A stretch of 60,000 bases of DNA, taken from positions 2,556,699 to 2,616,698 of the forward strand of contig NC_064041.1 in NCBI RefSeq assembly GCF_932526225.1, written 5' to 3'. Positions 35,771-46,059 of the stretch are shown in pieces. Origin of the DNA: Nematostella vectensis (Eukaryota; Cnidaria; Anthozoa; Actiniaria; Edwardsiidae). The position numbers and the translations under genes are program-made. A model generated the notes under the pieces. The model did no database searches and had not been told where the DNA came from. It saw nothing but the letters and a program-made list of their open reading frames with translations. Numbering within the stretch: position 1 is the stretch's first letter; each line of letters starts with the position of its first letter.

Positions 35771-38756
35771 TTGACCCAAAAATTCCATAGGGATCTGAGC
35801 GACACGCTATCAGCCCGAAAGGAAAGGTTCCCCCTCGCTCGCTTTGTAGGAAAGAGACGATCAGAAGAAGATCGTTTAATCCAAGAAAGGCTTCTGATCG
35901 ATACCAAGCTAGAGGGAATAAGGCAAGAGATCGAACAAAAGCGTGAAGAGCTCCTCAAAGCTAACAAAGAAGCGCACTGCTTGGAAGAAAGGATACGCAA
36001 GAGAAAACTTAAGGTTTGTACACAGAGTTTAATGTTATGGTGTTCCTAATTTTGCTCCTTTAATGTGAACTAAGGTTATTTGTTTCCTAGTTTTTTTGCT
36101 ATGAATTATTTTCCTATCATTTTCTAAACTAAACCAAGACTCATTATTGACTCATTTCTACTTTTGAACATAATAAAAGGTTTTATGCAACTGAAATTTT
36201 AATATTATTTTTCAGACTGCTGGCCTTAGTGCTGAAAACGAATCACCACATGCTAAATCACCAAGAACCACCAGAATCACCAGCAAGTGTTTTCCCCCCT
36301 CTGATAAACTAGAGCTGTTACAGACTCAAGAACTTAAAAGAAAGAAGAGGACTCTTGCTGCTCTGAGACCAATACATTGCAGTAATGGTGTGAAACCGCA
36401 TGACGACAAGCCAGTATTGGATGGCATGTGGGCATCTCTTGCTTCCAGCACTACTGCAAAGCAGCTTACATCTTACATAAGTCAGTCTGAGACCTGTACC
36501 TCCAAGGTTCTTCCAGCAATTGTGAAGAAAAAGGTGAAAGATTATGAATCAAGTGAGGCAAACTCCATCCGAAGTATCCGTACCTTATATAATGGTGGCC
36601 TTATTGGTAAAAGGAAATATACCACCATGAGAAACAGCACCGACAAGCTTAAAGAACCTGAAGCTACTGAGAAAACTAAGCTTTATACAGAGTTTATGGA
36701 TGGATGCAAAGTTCCAAAACCAGTTCCATACAAGAAACTTATGCAAATTATAAATAATATTAATATTGGAGAAGTTACTGATTTAGGAAGTTTAGCTGCT
36801 AAATGCTCATTTCCCCATGTTGATGGAGTTTACCGGCCACTCAAACCATTTCTCTTGCAACTAGCAGACATGTACATAACTGCCCATGAGAAAAATCGAT
36901 GCCTTCATTGGTTTAAAGGAGAGAAAGGAACATTTCAAGTGGCTATCGGAGAAGATGGTGCGCCTTTTGTAAAAGATATCACTGCAACTGGTATGTGTGA
37001 AATTATTTTTCCTACATTACAGTTTTAGATCTACAGTATTTTTATTCATTTTTTTTTTGTGGGGGGGGGGGATTTCTGATCTGCTAATTTTGTAATAAAT
37101 ATTAAGAGTGAAACATGGTGGTGAATTTGACAGTTCTAATCTTGATTTTTTTATTTAGTCCAGCTTTTTGCTCTTTACTTTTATTTTCTGCCACACAATA
37201 TTTCTTTTATAGCATAAAAAAAAACAGGCCAAAATATCAGTTCCTCTAAAAGCAGTGAGCATCTCACAATTGAGAAAAATGACCAGACTGCAAAAAACTT
37301 TTATTTGTTTATGTTTCAGCTTACTTGGTGAGTTTTCTCAATCTGTTGCAACAAGTGCAGAGTTGTAATGACAACCACCTACTCCTAGGAGCTAACTGTG
37401 AGGAAGACAACAGTGTTCTAAAGTGCTACACAAAGATTCTAAGACAAGAGATGGATGAGATTGAGGGGAAAATGCTTGTCACCAAAAATGGTCATGATGT
37501 GGTTTTCAAATTTCAGCTTATTCCATCAGATATGATGTAGCTAGCATCGATGTCTGGTGAGCTTAGCAATAGTGCAACATACTTTTCATCTTTTGCTAAT
37601 GTATGTCAAGATGATAAGGAAACTGTTGGTGGCTCTATTGGAGTGGAAGGCGCAACCTGGCATGCCTGGGATTATAGTGCCAGGATTGCAGTAGCGAGTA
37701 AAGTGGAGGCCTACAAGAAAACCCTGAAGGATCCCATTAAGCAAAGGAGCAACGTAACGAAGTTCATTGCCAAACAGTAGTCTCGGCAAGAGTTCCCTCC
37801 TCCCCTTGGAAAATTTGTAGACCTAGCTAAGCCTGAGCCATTGCACAACATGAACAATGCCTGGCAGAGCTGGTTTACAATGCTGCTTGCTTTAGCTTTT
37901 CATTGTTCCAATAAGGCATTTTTAACATCAGTTAATTCTATCGCCTATGTGTCTTCCACTTGCCCCCTCGTCAGATTTTTGGATTGTGTTAAGGACACAG
38001 TTAGATGCAGTAGGCTACACAAGAACTATTGCCGGTGATTCTCAGAGAAGAGGAAAGCAGGCCTCCCCTTTTCCTATATATTTACTGGTCAAGAGTCCAA
38101 AAATTTTTCTAGAAGATTTGCTGCCCCAATCAAAGTGCTACTTGACTGTAGTAAAGATCTATCAGTTGGCACTATTACTAAGCTACATGCTCTAGCCTAT
38201 AGTGGAACACTTCTCAGAGATGCGACTTCTTTGTTTACACGTGTTAATATATCCAAGGAAGAAATAAAGGAACTAGGGGAACTCTGCAAGAGCTATTTCA
38301 ACTGCAACAGCCTGTTGTTGTACAATGTTAATCCAACAATCTGGACGATAGGGTATGCAGTCCCATACTACACAAAGCAACTGTATGACAAACTGGGTTA
38401 TGGACTTGGCCTTAATTCTATGCAAGGCCGGGAGGCAAAACATTGCAAACTCAAGGAACACTTGTAATGGGCGCAAACATCAGCAATGGTGGATTATTTT
38501 CCGCCATGAGTTTGTGAGCTTGATCTGGCTCAGAGAGATGGACCCTTTGAGCATCGTTTACAAGGGGGGTAAGAAAGAGTGTTCATATATACCAAAGGAG
38601 GTGGCTGCAAAGGACGTCAGGTATTGCTACTGTGGGCTTATGAAAGCTAAGCCAGGAGATACACAATGCACGATTTGCAGCAGCCATGTCATGACCAAAA
38701 CCAAGGCCTCTGTCAAAAATGGCTCTGTCAGCAAGGAGCTAAAGGCAATGTTCTGA
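35771..38756 (+). pseudogene. Unnamed multicopy gene (second family), three exons
   Basis: Exon 1 (35771-36013) is a coiled coil: SEEDRLIQERLLIDTKLEGI, RQEIEQKREELLKANKEAHC. It joins exon 2 (36,214-36,991) in phase 0. Exon 2 includes LDGMWASLASSTTAKQLTSY, NSIRSIRTLYNGGLIGKRKY, YRPLKPFLLQLADMYITAHE and FQVAIGEDGAPFVKDITAT. It joins exon 3 (acceptor at about 37,319) as TAYLVSFLNLLQQ. Exon 3 has LLLGANCEEDNSVLKCYTKI, SGELSNSATYFSSFANV, then LGYGLGLNSMQGREAKHCKL, IIFRHEFVSLIWLREMDP and CYCGLMKAKPGDTQCTIC. There are two in-frame TAGs (37,538 and 37,778) and at least two frameshifts (about 37,930 and 38,440). The family is recalled from many cnidarian genomes as uncharacterised and multicopy. Confidence 0.6.
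36214..36991 (+). pseudogene. Central open exon of the second unnamed family
   Basis: Acceptor TTTTTCAG and donor GTATGTG bound an uninterrupted 778-bp frame that starts TAGLSAENESPHAKSPRTTR. It is the best preserved exon of the gene, with no stop in about 259 codons. The basic Ser/Pro-rich N-terminus is followed by a helical region and the E-D-G-A-P-F block. Confidence 0.55.
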
Positions 38757-39098
38757 AATGTTTTTGGGGAATTTTGGAAAGGAATATTATTTTTCTTCTA
38801 TATTATAGGTTTATCTATAAGACTACTCTACTTTGCAGTATAACTACAGTACAAGTTACCCACACTCGTAGTTCTATACATGTATTTTGATTGTCAGAGT
38901 AACCGTACGTCCACATGCTTATAGCATGACTAGCTCAGGGCTCACCTTTGTACTTCAGTGGCTGAGTACATATGGTTTGTGTTAACTTTTTGGGAGCAGC
39001 ACCATACAATTAATTGTGTTCTTGGTACACAGATGTTTAAAAAAAACATTCAAATATTTCACATATATCCTTTGTTTTCGCTGTGTTCAATCAGTGGT

Positions 39099-39728
39099 TT
39101 AATGCTGGGGAACGCCATGGTGATTCCAAGTTCCATAATGGAAGGAAACGGTAAAAAGTTCAGCATTAAAGTTGTATCGGAACTTCATTGGCTTGCTCAG
39201 CGATACGATAACCTCAGTGTGGCTGTCGTCTGGGAAGTCCCTTTTTAAAAGCCGCTTTTTCTCCACGCGCTTTTTCTCCACATTCATTTGATTGAAGAAA
39301 TGCACTGCCTTGCGCATTTCTGTAATTTCAATCGTAGCCTGTGCAGCGGTGCTTGAATTGCTCCCAATCCCCCAGTTTGGTTGTTCAATTATGCTTGTTT
39401 TCATGACTTCGAAAACTTCTCTCGGGATTTCTCTGCTAAAGCAGCAATAATAGGGAGATGCCATTGAGGGATTCGAACGAATACGGCGATAAATACCATC
39501 ATGTATTTTCTTTATCGAACGCTCGATCATCGGCCACAGGTCTACGATTTTATGGTAGTCCTTGTTTGCCACAGAAGCCTCCTGTTTCCGAAATACAGTT
39601 TCAGAGAGGCGATCAAACTCTTTAAAAACACCATCTACAAAGGCATCCTCCTCTTTCCCCTCGGTTGTTACTGAAAGTTTCCAGCCAAGCATTTTAGATC
39701 TAATTTCGTGTTTGAGTCGAGCCGCCAT
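39099..39728 (-). CDS. Single-exon hypothetical protein, 209 aa
   Basis: Minus-strand ORF. The preferred start is the ATG at 39728, because it lies in CCAAGATGGCGGCTCGAC, a YY1-type motif that often overlaps start codons in TATA-less animal promoters. The open frame extends 20 codons further up with no better start. The protein is charged and helical: HEIRSKMLGWKLSVTTEGKE, FVDGVFKEFDRLSETVFRKQ, YHKIVDLWPMIERSIKKIHD, REIPREVFEVMKTSIIEQPN, and a basic EKKRVEKKRLLKRDF segment that looks like a short internal duplication. There is no signal peptide, no membrane helix and no recognised family. It may be an intact gene or the 3' exon of one. Confidence 0.45.
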   Translation of the reverse strand: MAARLKHEIRSKMLGWKLSVTTEGKEEDAFVDGVFKEFDRLSETVFRKQEASVANKDYHKIVDLWPMIERSIKKIHDGIYRRIRSNPSMASPYYCCFSREIPREVFEVMKTSIIEQPNWGIGSNSSTAAQATIEITEMRKAVHFFNQMNVEKKRVEKKRLLKRDFPDDSHTEVIVSLSKPMKFRYNFNAELFTVSFHYGTWNHHGVPQH

Positions 39729-39732
39729 CTTG
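39721..39732 (-). promoter_or_regulatory. YY1-like CCAAGATGGCGG motif at start codon
   Basis: Reverse complement of the plus-strand GCCGCCATCTTGG. It matches the AAGATGGCGGC consensus of YY1 sites at human and animal promoters, placed on the proposed start codon of the ORF below it. Confidence 0.45.
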
Positions 39733-39997
39733 GATAATTGGCCTTGGTACTTCATGACATACGTTTTTAAGAACTTTCTGACTCGCACTCTAATAAATAA
39801 AGCTGTTATGAAGTATCATGGCTTTTTTTCCCAAAATGCAGTTCGAACCCCCAAGGACTGGTTGGAGGGGGTAGTTGGCCCCAGCGTGCCTGCCAGAAGT
39901 TTCTGATCGTGGTACATATTTAATGCACATGCATGGATGAGTTGGCTCCAAGGAGCCTTTGATTTAATGTAAAAATATATTCAATATTAAAGTTGTA

Positions 39998-40089
39998 TCA
40001 TCGATACGTATATTTAGGCACTGCTTATAGCTGGAGCCAGCATATTTGCATTTCAAATATTCATCATAGAATGCACTTGATAAACAATT
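39998..40089 (+). repeat. Dispersed repeat, copy 1
   Basis: GATACGTATA.. through CTGCTTATAGCTGGAGCCAG and TTTGCATTTCAAATATTCAT to TTGATAAAC. It matches copy 2 at about 40,635-40,728 with scattered differences. Confidence 0.8.
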
Positions 40090-40109
40090 TTAATTGTTTA
40101 TCAAGTGCA
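40072..40109. repeat. 38-bp near-perfect palindrome
   Basis: Arms TGCACTTGATAAACAATT (40,072-40,089) and AATTGTTTATCAAGTGCA (40,092-40,109) are exact reverse complements around a 2-bp centre. The left arm is the 3' edge of dispersed repeat copy 1. Confidence 0.95.
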
Positions 40110-40634
40110 CTCGATTATTTGTGCCTTTGCCTTTCAAATTTCATTGGCAAAAATTTATCTACACTGTGTAGCTCTTACTCCAAGGATTTTATACCAATCG
40201 AAACACGGCAAATGCCTTGAGGGATCAAGGGGGCAAAAGACACAAAGTTTAGTGTTAAGCCCAATCTTCTACACCGGAGCTTATTTAGGTGAATGTGAGA
40301 GAAAACACATGGGAGTTCCCTTCAGCACAAGATGGGGAGTTCAAACAAAAAAAATCAGAGAGAAAGTCTAGTTGAACTTATTAATAAACCATCTTTAAAG
40401 GAGATTTTAAATGTCTCAAAAGGTCTAAATTAGATATCGTAAAAAAAAACTTGATGAAAATTTAGCAGCTATTCAGCAGTTATGCGACCTGACAAGGGAC
40501 CACAAATAAGATGTTGCCCATCAACCCCACACATTCCTTGAAGTCTTCCTTGATCTAGTAGAATTGCCATAGCAAGAGATACAAGATCATGAAACTGCTC
40601 ACATTATGGTATTTTAACGACGGAAAATCATTGA

Positions 40635-40728
40635 TACATATGTGTATGTGTATCTAGTCACTGCTTATAGCTGAAGCCAGCGTTATTTGCATTTCAAGTA
40701 TTTATCATAGAATGCCCTTGATAAACAT
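40635..40728 (+). repeat. Dispersed repeat, copy 2
   Basis: GATACATATG.. CTGCTTATAGCTGAAGCCAG, GCATTTCAAGTATTTATCAT, CCTTGATAAAC. Same orientation as copy 1, about 640 bp away. Confidence 0.8.
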
Positions 40729-42203
40729 AATCATAATCATTAAAGAAAAGGGAAAAGAATCATAATCAAAAAAGAAAAAGAATACTTTTATATTTTGATA
40801 AAAATCCTCTTGAAGCAAGACTCAATTACAGGATTAGTCAAATTAACAAAAATCATAAATAGACAATAAAAGCTCACATTTTTTGGAAATGCTATTCTGC
40901 TTTAGTTCTTTGTTTAGTTTGAATTTTACCATCTAAGGTCATCACTCATATTTCCAGCACTTATAAAGAATAACAGCGAAAATAATAGTAAAAACAGTAC
41001 AAACATGATTAGAAAAGTAACACTTCAAATAAAACTTGTGTAGCTTTCACACAATGGCAAAATATGCAGCAATGAAATTGATAAAAACTGTCATTTCCAC
41101 GGCACACATAAAATGGATCTGAGGGGTGGAATTACAAAATCCAAGATGACATGGCTTATATCCATTGCTTTAAACATTTGTCTAGAGAATGACAATCACT
41201 GATATATACAGTAATAGGAGGCCTGGCTCCTTGGGACCACATTATGTTCAGTCATCATCCAGAGACAATCCCTGAGTTCCATGATTAAATTCATGATTTA
41301 AAAAGGTCTGAAATGGATTCATTCCTATCCCATCAAGGACACAAAAGTAGCAGGGATACATCGTCCTGCTTGGATTAAGGTTTGACTTGACATTTGCTCA
41401 TTTCTTTTCCACTTAGAAAAAAGAGAGTGACGCTTTATTGATCTTAGCTAACAAGAAATAAAGCTGTGGCCCAGAAGAAAAAGACATCAACTTTATACTT
41501 CAGTTGCATCCAGAATCAGATGCAGCAAAAATCACAGTCTGATAACAAGCAAATAAGTGCCACTGCGGCAAACAACAAGAGCAACAGTTGGGCTTAACCC
41601 AAACTAAATGGTTACACATATTTGCCATGACTACAGTGATACTCCAAGAACGAAAGAATGAAAAGCAGGAGTGGATGTGGTCCCAAAAGAACACTGATTT
41701 AATAGACATGATCATGTAAGACCAAGCAAAAGAAAGGGAATGTTTCTATTATTTTTTTGTTATTGATACATTTTCTCAGAGAAACTGGGTTAATTGTTAT
41801 TATATTATTATTATATCACAGTGTCTAACCATAAATAATAAATTACACAGTAATTTTCCTTGTAAGAAAATTATTTACAGAATATTGTATAAAAGTGCAG
41901 GATAATTGGAAGAGTGATGCTTGCTATTTTTGACTGGTGGAAATTCAATAAATAAATAAATAAACATTTTCGAAATTTCGTGTGTAATAGTGTGTACCAA
42001 CAGTTCATAGAAATGTGCATTATTAGTTAGAAATAAACTCCATATCAATATGACAGGTACAACAACAAAATAGAAATTGTTTACAAACATGAGGAAATAA
42101 TGATGAGGATTGGAGATGATTTGCAAGACTGGAAACATAGAGTAGGCATAATCTATGGAGTATAGTAAACTGGCTATTTTAGCAAAAAATGGAGCATTCA
42201 TCA

Positions 42204-42259
42204 TGGAGGCTTTTATGGTACAGACTGTACCTGGAGGCTTTTATGGTACAGACTGTACC
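42204..42259. repeat. 28-bp tandem duplication with palindromic core
   Basis: Two units (42,204 and 42,232) each carry GGTACAGACTGTACC, a perfect 7-bp inverted repeat around one base, which also reads as an IR3 half-site pair GGTACA-nnn-TGTACC. Confidence 0.9.
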
Positions 42260-43324
42260 TTTGAAGCAGATGATATTTTGGAGGTGCAGGTTGAGGCAGA
42301 GGGGGCTCTTCGTGCCAGAATGAATATGGACAGGCAGTGAAGGATTGGTGACAGGTGGAGGTGTTGTGCCATTATGCTGCCTCCCAATCTACAAAGAGTG
42401 TAAAATAGAGGCACTTCCATGTGAAATCTGTAATTGCGGTATGCATAGTGGGCTTACTGTACATACAGTGTTACAGTTAGTGCCAATACTTGAGTCATTC
42501 TGTAGATCTTGTTTTGGCTAATAACTTCTTAAAAATATCATTCAATTCTGTTGCTTTGAACAGTGCAACACATCTGACTGTGAGTCTCGTCAGGGCTATA
42601 TAAACATTCCTGACAGGGAAAGAGGTGAATGTGGGTTTCACACATCAAAGGTTTGCTCTTGAAATGGCTGTGAGCAGACATAGTAAAGGAAATGCTGCAA
42701 ACTTCTTTTTTTTAATATGTACTTTGATGTAACCTACATACTCAAAATTTAAACATTAATCTAGCTTATCACTCAAACCACTAACAAATCTTTAACATAT
42801 AAACTTTACCTGCTCTGGAAGATTAAGTTTTGCGAGTAACAAGCTATTTCATGTTACAATCAGGTTTTACAGAGGATTCCATGTAAGATGACCTGAAAAA
42901 GATGTTTGATGTCAAATGGATGTCTGATTTTACAACAACAACAAAAACATACACAAGCTGCAATCTCCAATCTCATATGCTAAAGCTTTGGTGAATAACT
43001 GTCATTTCTTTACGTCAAGTACCATAATGAATTTTATAAAATATCACCAGTGAATCTTGCATGCTGATTGGTCGAGAACTTCAAATGAGCGTGTCTGTCA
43101 AAAAACAGTACAGACACGCTTTTGACAGCAAGTAACGAATCGCAGACACTCACTCTGCCCACTTTTATATACTTTTATTTTGCACAAAACTGTTTATCTC
43201 TTGAACTTAAACAGACAATGCTGGGTAGCGCCAATTTGCCTCACCTCCGGCTTGTGACTCAAGTTTTTTATAAATTCTCCCAACATCCCCCGCATGTCTG
43301 TAAAAACTTTGTCAGACACGGGAT

Positions 43325-43440
43325 ATTGCTTAGGGATAAGCGCCCTCCTTTAAATAGGGGCCCTCTTGCCAATAAGCGGGCCTCTCCAATAAGGGCCCAC
43401 CAAAGATACGAAAAATTAGATAAGCGCCCGGGGAGCCTAT
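43325..43440. repeat. Degenerate AATAAGCG/GGGCCC motif cluster
   Basis: Words such as GGGATAAGCGCCC, CCAATAAGCGGGC, CCAATAAGGGCCC and GATAAGCGCCC recur about every 20-40 bp. It resembles a decayed dispersed repeat; the open frame through it is incidental. Confidence 0.5.
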
Positions 43441-44111
43441 TCGAATCATCGCGGTTTATCAAAAAGCAAAAACTCTAAGCTAAATCATTAAACAGTAGGA
43501 GACAAAACATCAACAAATACTTCCGTAGACATCTTTAGTTGTTCGATAATAAAAACAGAAGTTATTACAGAGAGTGCACTATTAAATCTAGCACTTATTT
43601 AAAAACATACAAAATTACCTCCTCTTTGATCCAAAATGGCAGCCATTCACATATAATTTTCAAACTACAAACTACACTGGCATTTGGAAAAATTAAATTT
43701 ACTAATGAAGTTCGAGCTTGCATTTCCAAACAAATTCGAGCTTTTCATTTTAAAAGCACACTCACCTTTGACTGTTTAGTGTTTCCATCTAATTCCAACG
43801 GCATATTTTCCAATGACAGAGTTTTGTCAAAAACGTAATTGTCTAATAATATGGTCGGTTGGCTTTGTCATTCAAAGTACGCTCAAAAAGAGGCCAGACT
43901 CAATTCACTCGTATCTCATTCTTAGCTAGCTGATAACTGGGAAAAAGCTGAGGAGAAAACGAGAACTCGAGGTGAACCATAGCTTTTAGCTGGGGAGACA
44001 ATTTCCCACGGACGCACGGAACTGGTCGAGTCTGCGGACTTCCAGCGGTCATACCCAGCCTCTCAGTCGGAAACTTCCGATCACCACCTTCGTAAAGTGT
44101 GAGATTGTCGG

Positions 44112-44127
44112 AGAAATCCAAGATGGC
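44112..44127 (+). promoter_or_regulatory. YY1-like CCAAGATGGCGG motif
   Basis: Plus-strand ATCCAAGATGGCGGTCCG; the ATG opens only a 13-codon frame. It lies in sequence richer in CpG than its surroundings (43,900-44,130) and may mark a decayed promoter. Confidence 0.35.
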
Positions 44128-44538
44128 GGTCCGACTTTTGTGTTCGAGTTGTGTAGGCAAGAGGTGACAGATCATAAAAATAGAAAGTTTTTAGGTCCTT
44201 AGCAACTTATTTTATTTAGTGTTTGTTGCTTTATACGTCATCACGCAATTAAAAGTCAATGAGCAAGAACGGAAGACTGAGTCAGTTGTTAGATAATTTA
44301 TAGTCTCCCAATCTCGGCTAGGAACGTGCGCGTTCATTGTTTTGCGTGTTATCTCTGGTAAGCATAATAAAGACCGTGAACTTTTGGTTCAATGGTTGTG
44401 TAAGGAAAAGGGGGTTTGGAATAGCTTGCAGGCGCGTACAAAGTATTGGCTGAGCGTATGGGGGGAGGGGGTGCGCAGCCATAGGTATCATAAAAAAAAC
44501 ATAACAAAAGAAAATGCTTAGTATGCCAGACAGGTTAA

Positions 44539-44778
44539 GTGGAGGATGAAGAACATTTTCTGTTAGAATGTCCGGCCTATAAAAATGATCGGGATAATTT
44601 ACTGGATTTCCTTAAAACGCATGCAGGTATGAATGTTAGACACCATGACAACAAAGAAAATAATTTCGTCAGAATTATGGGATTGAGCCGGAATGAAAAC
44701 GTGAATCGGCGCTTAGCGAGACATATTTTTGAATGTATGAAGGCAAGAAATGTGAAGCTTGGTGACAACGTACGGTGA
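44539..44778 (+). pseudogene. LINE C-terminal zinc-finger-like remnant
   Basis: The frame reads VEDEEHFLLECPAYKNDRDN (GTG as first codon), LLDFLKTHAGM, FVRIMGLSRNENVNRRLARH, IFECMKARN. E-D-E-x-HFLL-x-CP-x-Y is the hallmark of the Cys/His region found after RT in some LINEs. Nothing else of the element is seen. Confidence 0.5.
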
Positions 44779-44894
44779 CGTCACCTAATCATTCGAGACA
44801 AGAAAAAATAATGCAAAAGGCAAAGTAAGAAAAACATATTATTTGTGGATTTACGCCGATGTAAATGTTTTATAAGGTGCCATGAATAAAATAT

Positions 44895-44897
44895 CTA

Positions 44898-44961
<64 letters not shown>
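44895..44961 (+). repeat. CTGT microsatellite
   Basis: A near-perfect tetranucleotide run of about 16 units. The threonine/aspartate or cysteine/leucine-type ORFs through it are artefacts. Confidence 0.97.
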
Positions 44962-44962
<1 letters not shown>

Positions 44963-45311
44963 AGGAAAAGAATAGTACTTGACGATCCCTCAATAAGAAT
45001 AAGAAATGACCCCGCTGTGCACGCACCTGGTTTGGTTCCGAGTTTAGTGTTTGGGAGGGGAAAGGAAAACAAACGGTCATTTCCGTTCCGTTCCAGATTG
45101 AGATGGAAATTTAGGTGTTGGATGGGGGTGAAGGAGACAAACGTCATATCCTTTCCAGCTTGGGAGCTGGACAGGACAAAATACCCGGCACCTTCCTCGT
45201 TTACCCTTAGAACCCTAATAATGTGGGACCCATCTCAAGACCAAAGCGATATTATTCAACATGAGAAAGATTTTTTGTTTGAAAACTTTACCACAATCAA
45301 GCAAGAGATGC

Positions 45312-45485
45312 AGGCCCATACCCAGGATTTTTCTTGGGGGGGGGGGGGGGTGTGAGTTCCTGAAAAAAAAATTGACCACCACCGAAAGAACAAAAAGGGT
45401 TTTTTTTTTGTGCCTTTGCAATATCTCCAGGGAATTTTTATTGTCGGATTTGGCTAGATACCAGAGTGATCTAGCTTATGCTTGA
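45312..45485 (+). repeat. G-tract dispersed repeat, copy 1
   Basis: Begins CCCAGGATTTTTCTTGGG, followed by a run of about 15 G. Then CCGAAAG..ACAAAAAG, TGCCTTTGCAATATCT and ATACCAGAGTGATCTAGCTT. It is homologous to 49,543-49,762. Confidence 0.8.
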
Positions 45486-45547
45486 TAGTTTTGTTACAAA
45501 TAGCACGTCTATTGAAAACCGAAAATGGACTTTGGTTGTTGTGGGTT

Positions 45548-45605
45548 GGGGGGGGGGGGGGTGCGTTCGCACCCCCTGCACCCCTGCTGGGTACTGGCCT
45601 GAGAT
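45548..45605 (+). repeat. Second G-tract repeat with inverted ends
   Basis: A run of 13 G, then TGCGTTCGCACCCCCTGCAC. TGCG/CGCA forms a small stem, and the following GGGTACTGGCCTG is a word seen in coral-type interspersed repeats (recalled). Confidence 0.4.
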
Positions 45606-45906
45606 GACTACTTCTATGGGATTTATGACGCATCTGATGGAAAGACCTTGGAGGCTGTGTTTGGGGGAATTTTTTTGCATTTCTCCAACTTCTCTCCTTA
45701 GAGCACTATTTCAAGTGAAGGGCAATAAGCACTTCTAGGATAATGGTAAGTACAGTAGAGTTCCCTTTTTTAAAGTTGTGCGTTATGTTATGCTGTCCTT
45801 GCTGTTTGGCTCATGCCATGATGGCATCCACAGGTATGTGCCTCTAGTTTTAAGGGCCTGATGAATAGAGGCAGCAGTTAACAAAGGGTATATTTTTCTC
45901 ATTTAG

Positions 45907-46054
45907 AGGGAGAAATGAGATGGTGTGCAAGGTATGCAAGCAAGATGACAATGTTGACTGGCTGGGCTGTGATCGTTGCGGCCAGTTATTTCATGCAAGG
46001 TGCATAGGAGCTGATTATGCCGTTGCCCATGCACTACCATTCTTCTGTCCTTGA
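45907..46054 (+). CDS. PHD-finger exon, short
   Basis: Acceptor TTCTCATTTAG is followed by GRNEMVCKVCKQDDNVDWLG, CDRCGQLFHARCIGADYAVA, HALPFFCP and a stop. The C-x2-C, W-x2-C-D-x-C, F-H-x2-C, F-F-C spacing is that of a PHD zinc finger (histone-tail reader or transposon-encoded finger). The final cysteine of the usual C4HC3 set is missing because TGA follows FFCP. PHD fingers occur both in host chromatin proteins and in ORF1 of some LINEs; context does not decide. Too short for usual ORF cut-offs. Confidence 0.6.
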
Positions 46055-46059
46055 GTGAT

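Larger units (their letters stand above)
39790..43100. other. Gene-poor AT-rich DNA
   Basis: No supported gene. It contains two copies of a ~90-bp dispersed repeat, a 38-bp palindrome and a 28-bp tandem duplication (listed separately). ORFs such as 41500-41715 and 41875-42204 have no motifs. Confidence 0.45.
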
